Positions 17,336 through 26,678 are shown, counted from the stretch's first letter. The stretch is 64,000 nt of DNA from Cupriavidus necator N-1 (GCF_000219215.1 NC_015727.1:62001-126000); one strand, 5' to 3'. The notes: generated by a model not told the origin, from the sequence alone. A program made the numbers and translations.

Positions 17336-17770
17336 TTAGCCGAGTTGCTCGGCAAGCCCGACGATGATGCCCTCAGGCCCGCGAATATAGGCGAGCCGGT
17401 ACGATTTCTCGTACTGCATCTGGCCAATGAGTTCTGCGCCATGGGCCTGCATCCGCGCAACGACAGCATCGATGTCATCGACGGCAAACATGATGCGACG
17501 AAGACCCAAAGCGTTCACTGGCGCGTCCACGGGCCCAAACCTGACTGCGTTTGGCGTGTGGAATTTGTCCAGTTCAATTCCCTGCCCATCGGGAGTCCGC
17601 AGCATCGCGAGGGTGGCTCGGACGTCTCCAAGTCCTATGAGGCTCCCAACAGAAGGCCCTTCAACCGTGGTTTGGCCCTCAAGCTCGAGGCCCAACTCGA
17701 AAAAGAACGCCTTCACCGCTTCGAGATCGTCGACAACTATCAGGACGTTGTCCATTCGCTTGACTGTCAT
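17336..17770 (-). CDS. VOC-superfamily (glyoxalase/bleomycin-resistance/dioxygenase-like) protein
   Basis: 144 residues from the ATG at 17770 (an in-frame TTG at 17791 is less likely). Two beta-alpha-beta-beta-beta modules are visible: MDNVLIVVDDLEAVKAFFFE and LRRIMFAVDDIDAVVARMQA. The C-terminal strand IRGPEGIIVGLAEQLG carries the usual EGI metal-ligand glutamate. Such proteins bind a divalent metal and act as isomerases, dioxygenases or drug-binding proteins; no specific reaction can be assigned. It stands alone, divergent from the isochorismatase genes. Confidence 0.88.
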   Translation of the reverse strand: MTVKRMDNVLIVVDDLEAVKAFFFELGLELEGQTTVEGPSVGSLIGLGDVRATLAMLRTPDGQGIELDKFHTPNAVRFGPVDAPVNALGLRRIMFAVDDIDAVVARMQAHGAELIGQMQYEKSYRLAYIRGPEGIIVGLAEQLG

Positions 17771-17986
17771 GTCCTTCGGTCCCTCTTTCAACGGTGTCGC
17801 GTATTTGGGGGAATTGGCATCTAGATCGAGCCGGGCGGATGAATATACTGAGACTGAGGAAACAGCCTACCCGAGAGATGCCCTTGGCGACTGGGCCGGG
17901 AAGAGCCATAGGTCGACCCGTGCCCGGTTGGCGCTTCCCTAGTCGCATCCCTCACTGCACCTCCGGAGTGTCCGTTTGGTGAATCT

Positions 17987-18009
17987 CAAATATTCAAAAT
18001 ATTTGAATA
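17987..18009. promoter_or_regulatory. AT-rich overlapping dyads upstream of the isochorismatase genes
   Basis: Two overlapping perfect dyads occur in an otherwise GC-rich gap: CAAATATT-CAA-AATATTTG (17987-18005) and TATTCAAA-ATA-TTTGAATA (17991-18009). They lie about 145 bp before the first hydrolase. This looks like a regulator-binding site or nucleoid-protein site; the binding protein is unknown. The rest of 17771-18151 holds no gene. Confidence 0.5.
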
Positions 18010-18151
18010 ACATATCAGCGAATGGATCACTTTTAGCAACGCTATCGCCGCTATAGTTCTGCACATGGAAGACGCAACAACGCAAAGAGCGAAAGCAGCG
18101 CCGCCAGACGGAAGCTCAAAATCATTGAATCAACATATACCGGAGAACATT

Positions 18152-18850
18152 ATGTCGAACTCCAAACTGGAAGTCCTGACCCCGCACAACAGCCAGATTA
18201 TCTTCATCGACCATCAGCCCCAGATGGCCTTTGGCGTGCAGTCGATGGACCGCCAGACCATGAAGAACAACGTGGTCGGCCTGGCCAAGGCGGCCAAGAT
18301 CTTCGACATCCCGACCACCATTACCACGGTCGAGTCTGACTCGTTCTCGGGCTATAGCTACCCCGAACTGCTCGACGTGTTCCCGGGTAAGCAGACGCTC
18401 GAACGCACCTCGATGAACTCGTGGGACGACCAGAAGGTGCGCGACGCGCTGGCCGCCAACGGCCGCAAGAAGGTGATCGTCGCCGGCCTGTGGACCGAGG
18501 TCTGCAACACCACGTTCGCGCTCTGCGCGATGCTCGAAGGCAACTACGAGATCTACATGGTGGCCGACGCCTCGGGCGGCACCACCAAGGAAGCGCACGA
18601 CTACGCGATGCAGCGCATGGTGCAGGCCGGCGTGGTGCCGGTGACCTGGCAGCAGGTGCTGCTTGAATGGCAGCGCGACTGGAAGAACCGCGACACGTAC
18701 GACGCGGTAATGAATGTGGCCAAGGAACACTCGGGTGCCTACGGCATGGGCGTGGACTACGCCTACACCATGGTCCACAAGGCCGAGCAGCGCACCGCCA
18801 CGAAGCACGAATCGCTGGCTCCGGTCCATGCACAGGTGATCGAGCGGTAA
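18152..18850 (+). CDS. isochorismatase-family cysteine hydrolase, YcaC-like
   Basis: 232 residues from the ATG at 18152, preceded by GGAGA. Catalytic residues of the family are visible: Asp20 in IIFIDHQPQMAFG and Cys118 in LWTEVCNTTFALC. The position normally held by a catalytic lysine reads Arg85 in ERTSMNSWDD, as in the YcaC branch. Such enzymes hydrolyse amide or ester bonds, but YcaC substrates are unknown. The next gene (18988) encodes a shorter paralogue, suggesting an ancient tandem duplication. No membrane or signal segments are seen. Confidence 0.9.
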   Translation: MSNSKLEVLTPHNSQIIFIDHQPQMAFGVQSMDRQTMKNNVVGLAKAAKIFDIPTTITTVESDSFSGYSYPELLDVFPGKQTLERTSMNSWDDQKVRDALAANGRKKVIVAGLWTEVCNTTFALCAMLEGNYEIYMVADASGGTTKEAHDYAMQRMVQAGVVPVTWQQVLLEWQRDWKNRDTYDAVMNVAKEHSGAYGMGVDYAYTMVHKAEQRTATKHESLAPVHAQVIER

Positions 18851-18987
18851 TTCTGCATTCGCGGGCTGGACGTTCCATAGGACGTCCAGTCATTTCAGAA
18901 ACGGGGCCAACTGCCTACTTCAATCCCGACTGACTCAGACCGCGGCTTGAAGCAAGATCGCGGTCTCAAATGAACAGGAGAACTCCC

Positions 18988-19614
18988 ATGTCCAAACTAC
19001 CGTTGCTCGAACCCGCGGATTGTGCATTGATCCTCGTTGATGAACAGGCGGGCCTTGCGTTCGCCGCGGGTTCTCAGGACCCCCAGATTCTGCGCAGTAA
19101 TGGCCTTGCGGTCGCGAAGACGGCGGTCGCCTTTGACTTGCCGGTTGTGGTCTCCACTTCGGCCTCGAAGGTCTACAGCGGCCCATTGATGCCGGCTTTT
19201 CGGGAAGTGCTGCCAAACGTCACGCCGATTGAACGCCGCAACATGAACCTTTGGGAAGACGATGCGGTCCGCGACGCGATTACGGCTACCGGAAAGCGTA
19301 CGCTGATCATCGCGGGCATGCTGACGGAGGCCTGCGTGAGCTTCCCGGTTCTTTCAGCGCTGTCCGAGGGATATCAAGTCTACGTGGTTGCCGATGCTTG
19401 CGGTGGACTGACACCAACAAGCCATGACCTTGCGTTGCGACGGATGGCTTCCGCTGGCGCAGTCATGACATCCTGGCTCCAACTCCTTCTCGAATTTCAG
19501 AGAGACTGGACGCGTCATGACACATATGAGAAGGCTCGCTCGATCGTGGTTGAGCATGGTGGTGGGTATGGCACGGGGCTCGCATACGCGCGTGACATGA
19601 TCAAACCGACATGA
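18988..19614 (+). CDS. isochorismatase-family cysteine hydrolase, second paralogue
   Basis: 208 residues from the ATG at 18988, with AGGAGA upstream; an in-frame ATG at 18970 is less likely. Asp18 (LILVDEQAG) and Cys116 (MLTEACVSFPVLS) form the expected nucleophile set, and ERRNMNLWEDD again has arginine where classic isochorismatases have lysine. It shares architecture with the gene before it but is clearly diverged. The 137-bp gap without a terminator suggests co-transcription. The function is probably a small-amide hydrolase, otherwise unknown. Confidence 0.88.
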   Translation: MSKLPLLEPADCALILVDEQAGLAFAAGSQDPQILRSNGLAVAKTAVAFDLPVVVSTSASKVYSGPLMPAFREVLPNVTPIERRNMNLWEDDAVRDAITATGKRTLIIAGMLTEACVSFPVLSALSEGYQVYVVADACGGLTPTSHDLALRRMASAGAVMTSWLQLLLEFQRDWTRHDTYEKARSIVVEHGGGYGTGLAYARDMIKPT

Positions 19615-19967
19615 GCGCGTGTATCGGTCATGCATGCGGCTAACTCTGCCTCATTCTGAGGGACGTAAGTTGAGGGGAGGGGGCGACCGGCGCTTTCCGA
19701 CCCCTCTCTGCCATTCGCAATCACGCCGACAGATGGCCGCTTCGGGCCGAACTACGGTCAGCTCGTAGAGCTGCTATCGTCAGCGCGTCCCTTTCCCTCT
19801 GATACGCACCCGTCCGAATGGGGGGCATGCAACGCAAGCTGCTGCAAGTTCCCGAGCGAAGAAGCATTGCCCGGGCCTCTGGATGGATCGAGAAGTTCAT
19901 CGAGCCCTGTTGAGCGACGCCATCTCGGGCCTGAAACGCAGCGGCGGGGCAAGCCGCTCTTTCGGCG

Positions 19968-20114
19968 TCATCTTGGTGGAACCTCCGCTCTGGCCGGCCA
20001 TGCCTGCTGTGCGTTGGCGGCGTGCCGCGGCAGGAGGCCGGCGGCCGCAAATGCACCAGCGGTGCGCGCGAGGAATTTCCGACGCGTCGTGCTGATGGCG
20101 CCTCCGTTCAGCAT
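19968..20114 (-). pseudogene. orphan Tat signal peptide, truncated secreted-protein gene
   Basis: A 48-residue frame reads MLNGGAISTTRRKFLARTAG, then AFAAAGLLPRHAANAQQ, then stops after 14 more residues. This is a complete twin-arginine signal peptide with an AxA-type cleavage region but no mature protein. Its ATG overlaps the end of the CocE-type hydrolase gene by 7 bp, so it was probably co-translated with it. It is most likely the start of a lost solute-binding protein or oxidoreductase. The sequence 19615-19967 beyond it shows no gene. Confidence 0.6.
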
Positions 20115-21820
20115 GTTGCGGGAATGACGGGGAGAAGCAGGAACGACGCGTACTTCTCGCCCGTGTGAACGGTGGTCTGACCGGCGAAGCGGTCAGACCT
20201 GCGGTCGTCGGGGTGATCGTGCAGCAGCACCGACGAGCCGCGCATCGACTTGCCATAAATCTGCGGATAGGGCCCGGGCAGGTCGTGCTCGAAGTCCGAG
20301 CTGCCCACAGTCAGCACCAGCCGGTAGCCCTTCTGGAAGACGAAGCACATGGGCCAGATCTCGACCTGCAGCTCGTAGATCTCGTTCGGTTCGAGAAGTT
20401 GGATCTCCTGGTGCGTGTGCACGGGCTGATACGGCCTGGAGGCTTGAGGATCCAGCTTTCGGTGCGACGCTCTAAGCCAGCCTTGCGCGAGGGGGGCATT
20501 GGGTTCGACTGCCCCCAAGATCAGGTGCTCCTTGCCGTCCGGAGCGAAAGCCCGCAGCGTCAGGAACAGATCCGCATCGCGGGCCGTCGTGGAGATCCAG
20601 AGCGTGGCAGACAGCGGGCCGGTCACCTCGGTTTCGCGCTCGAAGGGTGCAGTGCTGAAGCTTACCTTGCCTGCCATGCCGTCAAACGAGACGCGCGAAG
20701 CTGTCACGCTCGGCTCCGATCGCAGGCTCTGTGCGCCGGCGTCCAGATACATGGGCGTCCATGCGGTGCGCGCCAAGGGCCATTCATGCTCGTCGCGCTC
20801 CACAAAACGATCCACGTGGCGCACCTGCATCTTGATGGGCGGCTGCCGATCCCAGCCGTTGTCCTCACCCTTAAGGAAATGATCGAAGAACCGCTTCTGG
20901 AGCGCCACGCCGTAGTCCGTATAGAACTCCGTCCAATGCTCGAGCCCGTGCAATTCGAGCCACTTATGCTTCGAGCCGGCCCCCAAGTAGCCTTGGACAT
21001 TGCCGCGGAGGTGCAGGCCATGGCCACCCCAGTTTGCGCAGGAAAGCACCGGTACCTCGATTGCACCCAAGTCCGCACGGCGGCCGTCGAAGTAGCTATC
21101 ACTGATGAGCTCGGCGCTCAACTGCGTCGCGTTGATGTCCACGCGATTGGCGAGCAGTTCCTCGTCGCTGAGCTCGGCTGGCCCGGAGATAGGCAACCCG
21201 GTGTTGGGATTCACATGCCCACGCCGTCCGAGGCCGTGCTGCACGTTTTCCACCTGCTTCGGATACCAGGCCACCATGAACGTGTTGAGGATGCCGCCAT
21301 GCCGGCAGGCGTCGCGATAGTAGTCGGAGAACCCCTCGAACGGGCAGATCGCGGCCAGATGCGGAGGACGTTTCGCCGCCACCAGCCATTGGGTGGCTCC
21401 GTAGTAGGAAACGCCGGCCAGGCCGATCTTCCCGTTGCTCCACGGTTGTTTCGCTGCCCATTCAATGCAATCGTAGAAGTCCTGCGCCTCGCGCGGGGAG
21501 AAGCAATCGATGACGCCCGGCGATCGGCCAGCGCCGCGCGAGTCCACGCGAATGCAGATGTAACCCAACGGCACCCATCTCTCCGGATCCGCGGTTTCCC
21601 AGTTCGCGTACTTGCCGCTGCTGCCCTTCAGAATTTCCGGGTGCTTAGTAGTGAGCGATTGCCATTGTGCGGGGAATCCCACCTGGAATGGCAGGCCTTT
21701 TGCGTATGGCCCGTAGGACATCAACACCGGGTAGCGTCCTTCCTCTTTCGGGCGAAAGACGTCGGCCCGAACCACCAAACCATCGTCCATGGGGATTTCA
21801 ACGTCCCAATCGATTTGCAT
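20108..21820 (-). CDS. CocE/NonD-family alpha/beta hydrolase (X-Pro dipeptidyl-peptidase S15-like)
   Basis: 570 residues, standard for CocE-type esterases and glutaryl-7-ACA acylases. The N-terminal hydrolase domain (1-330) has VRADVFRP, RVDSRGAGRSPG and the nucleophile elbow GVSYYG (Ser138), with a His candidate in LHGLEHWTEFY. A C-terminal jelly-roll domain follows (PLSATLWISTTARDADLFLT). The enzyme should cleave an ester, amide or beta-lactam side chain; no signal peptide is seen. It sits 33 bp downstream of a porin on the same strand, suggesting that the porin admits its substrate. Confidence 0.93.
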   Translation of the reverse strand: MQIDWDVEIPMDDGLVVRADVFRPKEEGRYPVLMSYGPYAKGLPFQVGFPAQWQSLTTKHPEILKGSSGKYANWETADPERWVPLGYICIRVDSRGAGRSPGVIDCFSPREAQDFYDCIEWAAKQPWSNGKIGLAGVSYYGATQWLVAAKRPPHLAAICPFEGFSDYYRDACRHGGILNTFMVAWYPKQVENVQHGLGRRGHVNPNTGLPISGPAELSDEELLANRVDINATQLSAELISDSYFDGRRADLGAIEVPVLSCANWGGHGLHLRGNVQGYLGAGSKHKWLELHGLEHWTEFYTDYGVALQKRFFDHFLKGEDNGWDRQPPIKMQVRHVDRFVERDEHEWPLARTAWTPMYLDAGAQSLRSEPSVTASRVSFDGMAGKVSFSTAPFERETEVTGPLSATLWISTTARDADLFLTLRAFAPDGKEHLILGAVEPNAPLAQGWLRASHRKLDPQASRPYQPVHTHQEIQLLEPNEIYELQVEIWPMCFVFQKGYRLVLTVGSSDFEHDLPGPYPQIYGKSMRGSSVLLHDHPDDRRSDRFAGQTTVHTGEKYASFLLLPVIPATC

Positions 21821-21853
21821 GTCTGTCTCCTGATCGGTTTATCTTGTAAGCGG

Positions 21854-22933
21854 CTAAAGCTTGTGGCGCATGCCCAGCGCAAAGCTGGTGCCACTGCCTT
21901 TTCCGGTAACCTTGTCGAACATCGTCACAGCGTATACGTCCGTGCGTTTCGACAGAGCATAGTCATAACCACCGGCAAGTCCGTGACGCCGATAGTCCGC
22001 CATGACATCGCTACGTACGCGTGAAGACACTGCAGAGGCCAGGATCTTCCCGCTGCCGACCGGAATCTGGGCACCCACCTGCAGCGCGTCGGTCGTCGTT
22101 GATGCACCGCTGGTACTTGTGTGGGCATACTCGGTCAGCAGCTTGATGGCCTTGAAGTCATAGGACAATCCCCCGACCATCGCTGTCTGCGCCCAACTTC
22201 CCGCAGGAAGTCCGGGACCGAGCCGGGTTTTCTGGATGCCAAAACTTGCCGACAATGGCCCGCGATCATAGAGCAGCATACCGACAGCATTGTTCTGCGA
22301 ATTCGTGCCCGGCTGCTCGCCAAGGCTATACAAGCCCCGGAACGAAATCCCAGCGAATTCCGGTGAGTAGTAGCCGATCGCGTTATTCCACGCGGTATCG
22401 CCGGCAATGAATCGGCCCTGCTGGGGCGTCCACAGCACGTTCTGGAGCGGCGAAAACTTGGTCGACCCGGAAAACGCATCGAAGAGCGCGGTCGCCAGAA
22501 ACGTCGGATTTGCTAGTCGCCCGAGACGCACTTCGCCAAAACCGCCCTCCAGGCCGACGTAGGCATTTCGGGAAAAGAGGCCATCCGTGGGAGCGCGCCC
22601 ATTGGCACCCGTGTCCATTTGGAAGAATCCCTCGAGGCGGTAGTTCGCCTTAAGACCGGCTCCCAAATCTTCGCTTCCTGTCATGCCCCAGAAGGACGTC
22701 TGCAGACCTCCACTTTCCACGCCAGTTGCAGAACGTTGTCCACTGAGATGGGTAACGCCGACATATGCGTCCGCGAGTCCATATAGCTGTGCGTTGGTCG
22801 CGTAGGACGCGCAAGGCAGCGCAAAGAGTGCCAGCGCATACAACCTTACTATCGGTTGCGCCCTCCGTGAGCCACCCGGTTCGCTACCAGCTTTACCATA
22901 GACGGCAAAGCTTGCTTGTCGTTCCTTGTACAA
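21854..22933 (-). CDS. Gram-negative trimeric porin (Burkholderia/Bordetella type)
   Basis: 359 residues. There is no early ATG; the TTG at 22933 is supported by a strong GGAGGAG site 7 bp upstream, giving a long leader with a hydrophobic core (LYALALFALPCASYA). The mature protein starts AQLYGLADAYVGVTHLSGQR and shows porin hallmarks: SFWGMTGSEDLGAGLKANYR, SRNAYVGLEGGFGEVRLGRL and a C-terminal beta strand GTSFALGMRHKL. It forms an outer-membrane diffusion channel. It ends in Leu rather than the usual Phe, slightly unusual for the assembly signal. Confidence 0.93.
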   Translation of the reverse strand: MYKERQASFAVYGKAGSEPGGSRRAQPIVRLYALALFALPCASYATNAQLYGLADAYVGVTHLSGQRSATGVESGGLQTSFWGMTGSEDLGAGLKANYRLEGFFQMDTGANGRAPTDGLFSRNAYVGLEGGFGEVRLGRLANPTFLATALFDAFSGSTKFSPLQNVLWTPQQGRFIAGDTAWNNAIGYYSPEFAGISFRGLYSLGEQPGTNSQNNAVGMLLYDRGPLSASFGIQKTRLGPGLPAGSWAQTAMVGGLSYDFKAIKLLTEYAHTSTSGASTTTDALQVGAQIPVGSGKILASAVSSRVRSDVMADYRRHGLAGGYDYALSKRTDVYAVTMFDKVTGKGSGTSFALGMRHKL

Positions 22934-23152
22934 AATTGATCTCCTCCGTTTTACTTACTTCGATCACCTCAAAAGAACAGCGTGGTCTTGGCGCAAGAGC
23001 AGCCTCACTGACGGGGGCGGTCGTCCTTTTCTGCGGCATTGCGAATGCCGGTATTCGCCCGAGGGAGCTGAGCGCGAGGCCCCACTCACCACAGCATCGC
23101 AGCCCATAATCGGCGGGGAGTGGCGCGCGCGGCAGTAGTGGGTTGGAGACGG

Positions 23153-24466
23153 TCAGGCGGACGCAGGGGCCGGCAGCACGGTCCCATAGTTGAGGCCGAA
23201 GCCGATCCGCGCATAGTCGTCGCGCTCGCACCAGCCACGGAACACGACGGTATCGCCATCCTCAAGGAAGCCGCGTTGTTCGCCGTCGCCGATATCTACC
23301 GGTTGCGTCCCGGATACTGTGAGTTCGATCAGCGCACCCGCCTCGCCTGGGGCGGGGCCCGAGATCGTGCCGCTGCCCAGCAGGTCGCCGCTCTGTAGGT
23401 TGCAACCGCCCATGGTGTGGTGCGCAATCATCTGGCTCAGCGTCCAGTACTGGTGTCGGAAGCTGGTATGGGTCAGCGTGCGCGGTTGCCGGCCCTGTGT
23501 TAGCTGGCGCGCGCTGAGTATCGAGACCTCCAGTTGGATGTCGAAGGCGCCGGCCGCGGCATTGTCCGCCGAGCGAAGGTAGTCGAGCGGTTGCGGGCGC
23601 CCTGGGGAGCGCGTCCAGCCTGTACGGTAAGGCAGCAGGGCTTCCAGCGTGACGATCCAGGGCGACAATGTGGTGGCGAAGTTCTTGGCCAGAAATGGCC
23701 CTAACGGTTGCATCTCCCAAGTCTGAATGTCGCGCGCGGACCAATCGTTGAGCAGGCACAGGCCGAATATGTGCTGCTGTGCCTTTGCCAGCGGGATAGG
23801 CGTACCACGTGCATTTCCGATGCCAATCACCGCGCCCACTTCCAGTTCGTAATCCAGACGCTGGCAAGGTCCATACACAGGTGCGCTGCCCGGATCGGCG
23901 CGGTACTGCCCCATCGGCCGGTAGACCTGCTGGCCACTGACGCCGATGGAAGACACCCGGCCGTGATACGCGATCGGCAGCCAATCAAAATTGGGGTTCA
24001 CCTCCAGCCCGAACTGGCGACAGCAGTTCACGGCGTGGTCGAGCGAAGTATAGAAATCCGTGTAGTCGCCAATGCGTATCGGGACCGCAAACTCGGCCGC
24101 CGCCTGCGGCACCAGCGTTTCGCGTACTGGACGCTCATGCACACTGTCTGCCTCCAGCAGCGCAAAGATGCCGTGGCGCAATGCGCGCCAGGCGCTCGGA
24201 CCCAGGTCCAGCAGTGCATTTAGCGTCGGCGCTGCGGCGGCCCGCGTGGCTTCGGCGGCCAGGTCTTGCAGGCAGCCTCTGCCATGCAAGGCGGCCAGGT
24301 CGACGATCTGGTCACCGATCGCAACGCCGCCACGCCAGGGCTCCGCGCGGCCAAGCCGACGGAATATGCAGAGCGGAAGATTCTGCAGCGGAAAATCGCA
24401 GCCTGCAGCATTGGCCGAGTCCAGCCAGCTGTGGCGGGAGGCATCATGGGTGTGGTTCAGTTCCAT
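23153..24466 (-). CDS. fahA: fumarylacetoacetase
   Basis: 437 residues from the ATG at 24466 (six more if 24484 is used). The family pattern is clear: GDYTDFYTSLDHAVN, NFDWLPIAYHGRVSSI, the metal-binding YELEVGAVIG, LLNDWSARDIQTWE and LQSGDLLGSGTISGP. It hydrolyses 4-fumarylacetoacetate, or a related acylpyruvate, to fumarate and acetoacetate, the last step of tyrosine/homogentisate breakdown. No homogentisate dioxygenase or isomerase gene is present here. Instead it is coupled to a cyclase-family hydrolase and an aromatic-acid type MFS importer, so its real substrate may be another ring-cleavage product. Confidence 0.92.
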   Translation of the reverse strand: MELNHTHDASRHSWLDSANAAGCDFPLQNLPLCIFRRLGRAEPWRGGVAIGDQIVDLAALHGRGCLQDLAAEATRAAAAPTLNALLDLGPSAWRALRHGIFALLEADSVHERPVRETLVPQAAAEFAVPIRIGDYTDFYTSLDHAVNCCRQFGLEVNPNFDWLPIAYHGRVSSIGVSGQQVYRPMGQYRADPGSAPVYGPCQRLDYELEVGAVIGIGNARGTPIPLAKAQQHIFGLCLLNDWSARDIQTWEMQPLGPFLAKNFATTLSPWIVTLEALLPYRTGWTRSPGRPQPLDYLRSADNAAAGAFDIQLEVSILSARQLTQGRQPRTLTHTSFRHQYWTLSQMIAHHTMGGCNLQSGDLLGSGTISGPAPGEAGALIELTVSGTQPVDIGDGEQRGFLEDGDTVVFRGWCERDDYARIGFGLNYGTVLPAPASA

Positions 24467-24473
24467 GGTGGTA

Positions 24474-25277
24474 TCAGGCGGCATTCAGGGCATCGTCGAA
24501 GATGGCAACGGCGCGGGTCCAGCCGGCCGAGGCCCCGCGAATCTTGTGCGGGAAGCAGGAGATGTAGAAGCCATGCGGCGGCAGCGCCTCCAAGTTGTGC
24601 AGCTTCTCCAGGTGGCAATAGCCAATGTTGCGGCCCGCCTTGTGGCCTTCCCAGATCAGCGAGGCGTCCTGTGTCTCGGCATACTTGCGGGCCGTGTGCA
24701 CGAACGGCGCGTCCCAACTCCACGCGTCGGTACCGGTCAGCCGCACGCCACGTTCAAGCAGGTACATGGTGGCGTCGAACCCCATGCCGCAGCCGGACGA
24801 GACGTAGTCAGGCTGGCCGTAGCGCTTGCCCGCACGCGTGTTGACCACCACGATCTCCAGCGGCTTGAGCACGTGCCCGATTCTGTCGAGTTCGGCATCA
24901 ACGTCGTTAGCGGTCACCACATAGCCGTCGTCCAGACCGGTGAAGTCGAGCTTCACGCCTGGCTGGAAGCACCACTCCAGCGGCACCTCGTCAATGGTGA
25001 TGGCGCGCTCGCGCTGCCCCAATGACTCGTTCATGGTGCTGTGGAAGTGATAGGGCGCATCCAGGTGGGTGCCATTGTGCGTATTGAGCTGGATGCGCTC
25101 GATCGCCCAGCCTTCGCTGTCCGGCAGGTCGGACGGCTTCAGTCCCGGGAAAAAAGACGTGACCTGCTCGGCGGTCGAGCGGTGCGACAGGTATTCGATC
25201 CGGGGGCCATAGCCGGGAGGATCGGAGACGACATCGTTTTCCAGGTAGATCGAGAGATCGACGAAGCGGCGGGTCAT
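24474..25277 (-). CDS. cyclase-family metal hydrolase (kynurenine formamidase-like)
   Basis: 267 residues from the ATG at 25277 with AGAGGA upstream; a longer frame extends into the transporter gene and is rejected. The family motif HNGTHLDAPYH is at residues 67-77 and supplies metal ligands. A second conserved stretch is SGCGMGFDATMYLLERGVRL, then TGTDAWSWDAP. PF04199 members hydrolyse formyl-kynurenine, isatin or lactone-like rings. It abuts or overlaps fahA, indicating a shared pathway. Ring opening before an acylpyruvate hydrolase is a reasonable inference, substrate unknown. Confidence 0.9.
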   Translation of the reverse strand: MTRRFVDLSIYLENDVVSDPPGYGPRIEYLSHRSTAEQVTSFFPGLKPSDLPDSEGWAIERIQLNTHNGTHLDAPYHFHSTMNESLGQRERAITIDEVPLEWCFQPGVKLDFTGLDDGYVVTANDVDAELDRIGHVLKPLEIVVVNTRAGKRYGQPDYVSSGCGMGFDATMYLLERGVRLTGTDAWSWDAPFVHTARKYAETQDASLIWEGHKAGRNIGYCHLEKLHNLEALPPHGFYISCFPHKIRGASAGWTRAVAIFDDALNAA

Positions 25278-25323
25278 GGTGGGAGGTCCTCTTTGGAGAT
25301 GCATGAAAAGGGGGAAGGCGGGC

Positions 25324-26589
25324 TCAACTGGCATCGAGGGACGGCGCGGTGCCCGGCGCCTTGCGGGCGCCCACACCGGTATCCTGCTCGGCAATTTCGC
25401 GTGGCAGCAGGGCAACCACGATCGCGGATAGCAGGAACAAGCCGCCGCACAGCGCGATACCGGGCGCAAAGCCGAACCCAGTCGCCGCCCAGCCCAGCGC
25501 CAGCGGAGCAAAGGCGGAGATGCCACGGCCGACGTTGAAGCAGAATCCGGCGCCGGTTGCGCGGATGCGCGTCGGGAACAGTTCGGCGAAGTAGGAGCCC
25601 ACGAGGCCGGCGAAGGCCATGAAGAAGGCGAATACCGGGCCGAGGACGAGCAGGGTCGCATGGTCCGTGGCGAAAGCGTAGGCCGGTAGCGTCAGTCCGG
25701 AGCCGACCAGCGACGCGATCACGGCACGCTGTTTCCCGATGCGGTCTGCGAGCAGGCCGAAGACGTTATAGCCAAGGAACATGCCGACATTCAGCACGGC
25801 AACGAAGCTTGCCATGGTGGTGACATCGAGCCCCCGCTCCTTGACCAGGAAGGTCGGTAGCCAGGTCGAAGCGCCCCAGTACGCGGACAGCGCCAAGGCC
25901 GAGGTCGCGGTGCCGAGCAGGGTAATGCGCAGCAAGCTCGGCGCGAACAACTCAGCAAGGCTGGCGCGGCCGGCGCTTGCTCTGGCGGACTGGTCGCCAT
26001 AGCGTTGCGCGAGCCAGACCTCCGATTCCGGCACGCGCAGCCAGACGTAGAAAATGGCGATGGCCACGGCCCCGCCGCAGAGAAAGAACAACACGCGCCA
26101 GCCATGCGCCGGCAGCAGGTAGGCCGCTGCCAGGGCGGCCACGGTTGCGCCCGCCGAGAAGGAACTGAGCACGAAGGCAGTGGCCCGTCCTCGCTGGTGC
26201 GCCGGCCAGGTCTCGTTGACATGAGCCGCGGCCGTGCTCCAGACCCCGCCCAGGCCGAGGCCTGAGAGGAAGCGCAGGAAGAGGATCTGGCGCCAGTCTG
26301 TGGCGCCGGAAATTGCCATCGTGAGCGCGCCGAAAGTCACCAGAGACAGTAGCAGCGCCGTGCGGCGGCCCATGGTATCCGCCAGCCTCCCCATCACCAC
26401 GCTGCTCAGCCCGATGCCGAGCAGCGTGGCTGTGACCAGCAAGCCGGCCTGCGCCTGTGTGATGTGAAGGGATGCGGTAATTGCCGGCATGGCGATGGCA
26501 AGGATGATGATGTCCACCGCGTCGAACATATAGCTCAGGAAGCAGCCGATAAGCACGCGCCACTTCAGCGAAGCAGGATTGGGGGGCAT
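25324..26589 (-). CDS. major facilitator superfamily transporter, aromatic acid/H+ symporter type
   Basis: 421 residues from the ATG at 26589, which has AGGAGA 8 bp upstream; a longer in-frame start would run over the operators at 26647-26698. Twelve membrane segments are apparent. The loop 2-3 motif GRLADTMGRRTALL and the first-helix DAVDIIILAIAMPAI are typical of the AAHS subgroup that imports benzoate-type acids. It is the first gene of the minus-strand unit transporter > cyclase > fahA and is controlled from a promoter facing a tetR gene. Confidence 0.93.
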   Translation of the reverse strand: MPPNPASLKWRVLIGCFLSYMFDAVDIIILAIAMPAITASLHITQAQAGLLVTATLLGIGLSSVVMGRLADTMGRRTALLLSLVTFGALTMAISGATDWRQILFLRFLSGLGLGGVWSTAAAHVNETWPAHQRGRATAFVLSSFSAGATVAALAAAYLLPAHGWRVLFFLCGGAVAIAIFYVWLRVPESEVWLAQRYGDQSARASAGRASLAELFAPSLLRITLLGTATSALALSAYWGASTWLPTFLVKERGLDVTTMASFVAVLNVGMFLGYNVFGLLADRIGKQRAVIASLVGSGLTLPAYAFATDHATLLVLGPVFAFFMAFAGLVGSYFAELFPTRIRATGAGFCFNVGRGISAFAPLALGWAATGFGFAPGIALCGGLFLLSAIVVALLPREIAEQDTGVGARKAPGTAPSLDAS

Positions 26590-26646
26590 GATGGGTCTCC
26601 TGATTTGGCGCCCCTGGCCGAAGCAGGTGACGCACCCGTTTGCACT

Positions 26647-26666
26647 GACTGTACGATCGTGCAGTC
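26647..26666. promoter_or_regulatory. TetR operator candidate 1
   Basis: GACTGTACGATCGTGCAGTC is a 20-bp near-perfect palindrome (one mismatched pair). It lies in the gap between the divergent MFS and tetR genes. It matches the site at 26679-26698 in 18 of 20 positions, with centres 32 bp apart, about three helical turns. Confidence 0.85.
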
Positions 26667-26678
26667 TCGAACGGAACG

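Noticed and set aside
20165..22024. A very long plus-strand open frame opposite the CocE-type hydrolase
   Set aside because: It mirrors the hydrolase codons, has no family signature or ribosome site, and is the expected by-product of high GC at third positions.
25278..25661. N-terminal extension of the cyclase-family protein
   Set aside because: It reads the MFS gene in another frame; the ATG at 25277 begins the conserved domain.
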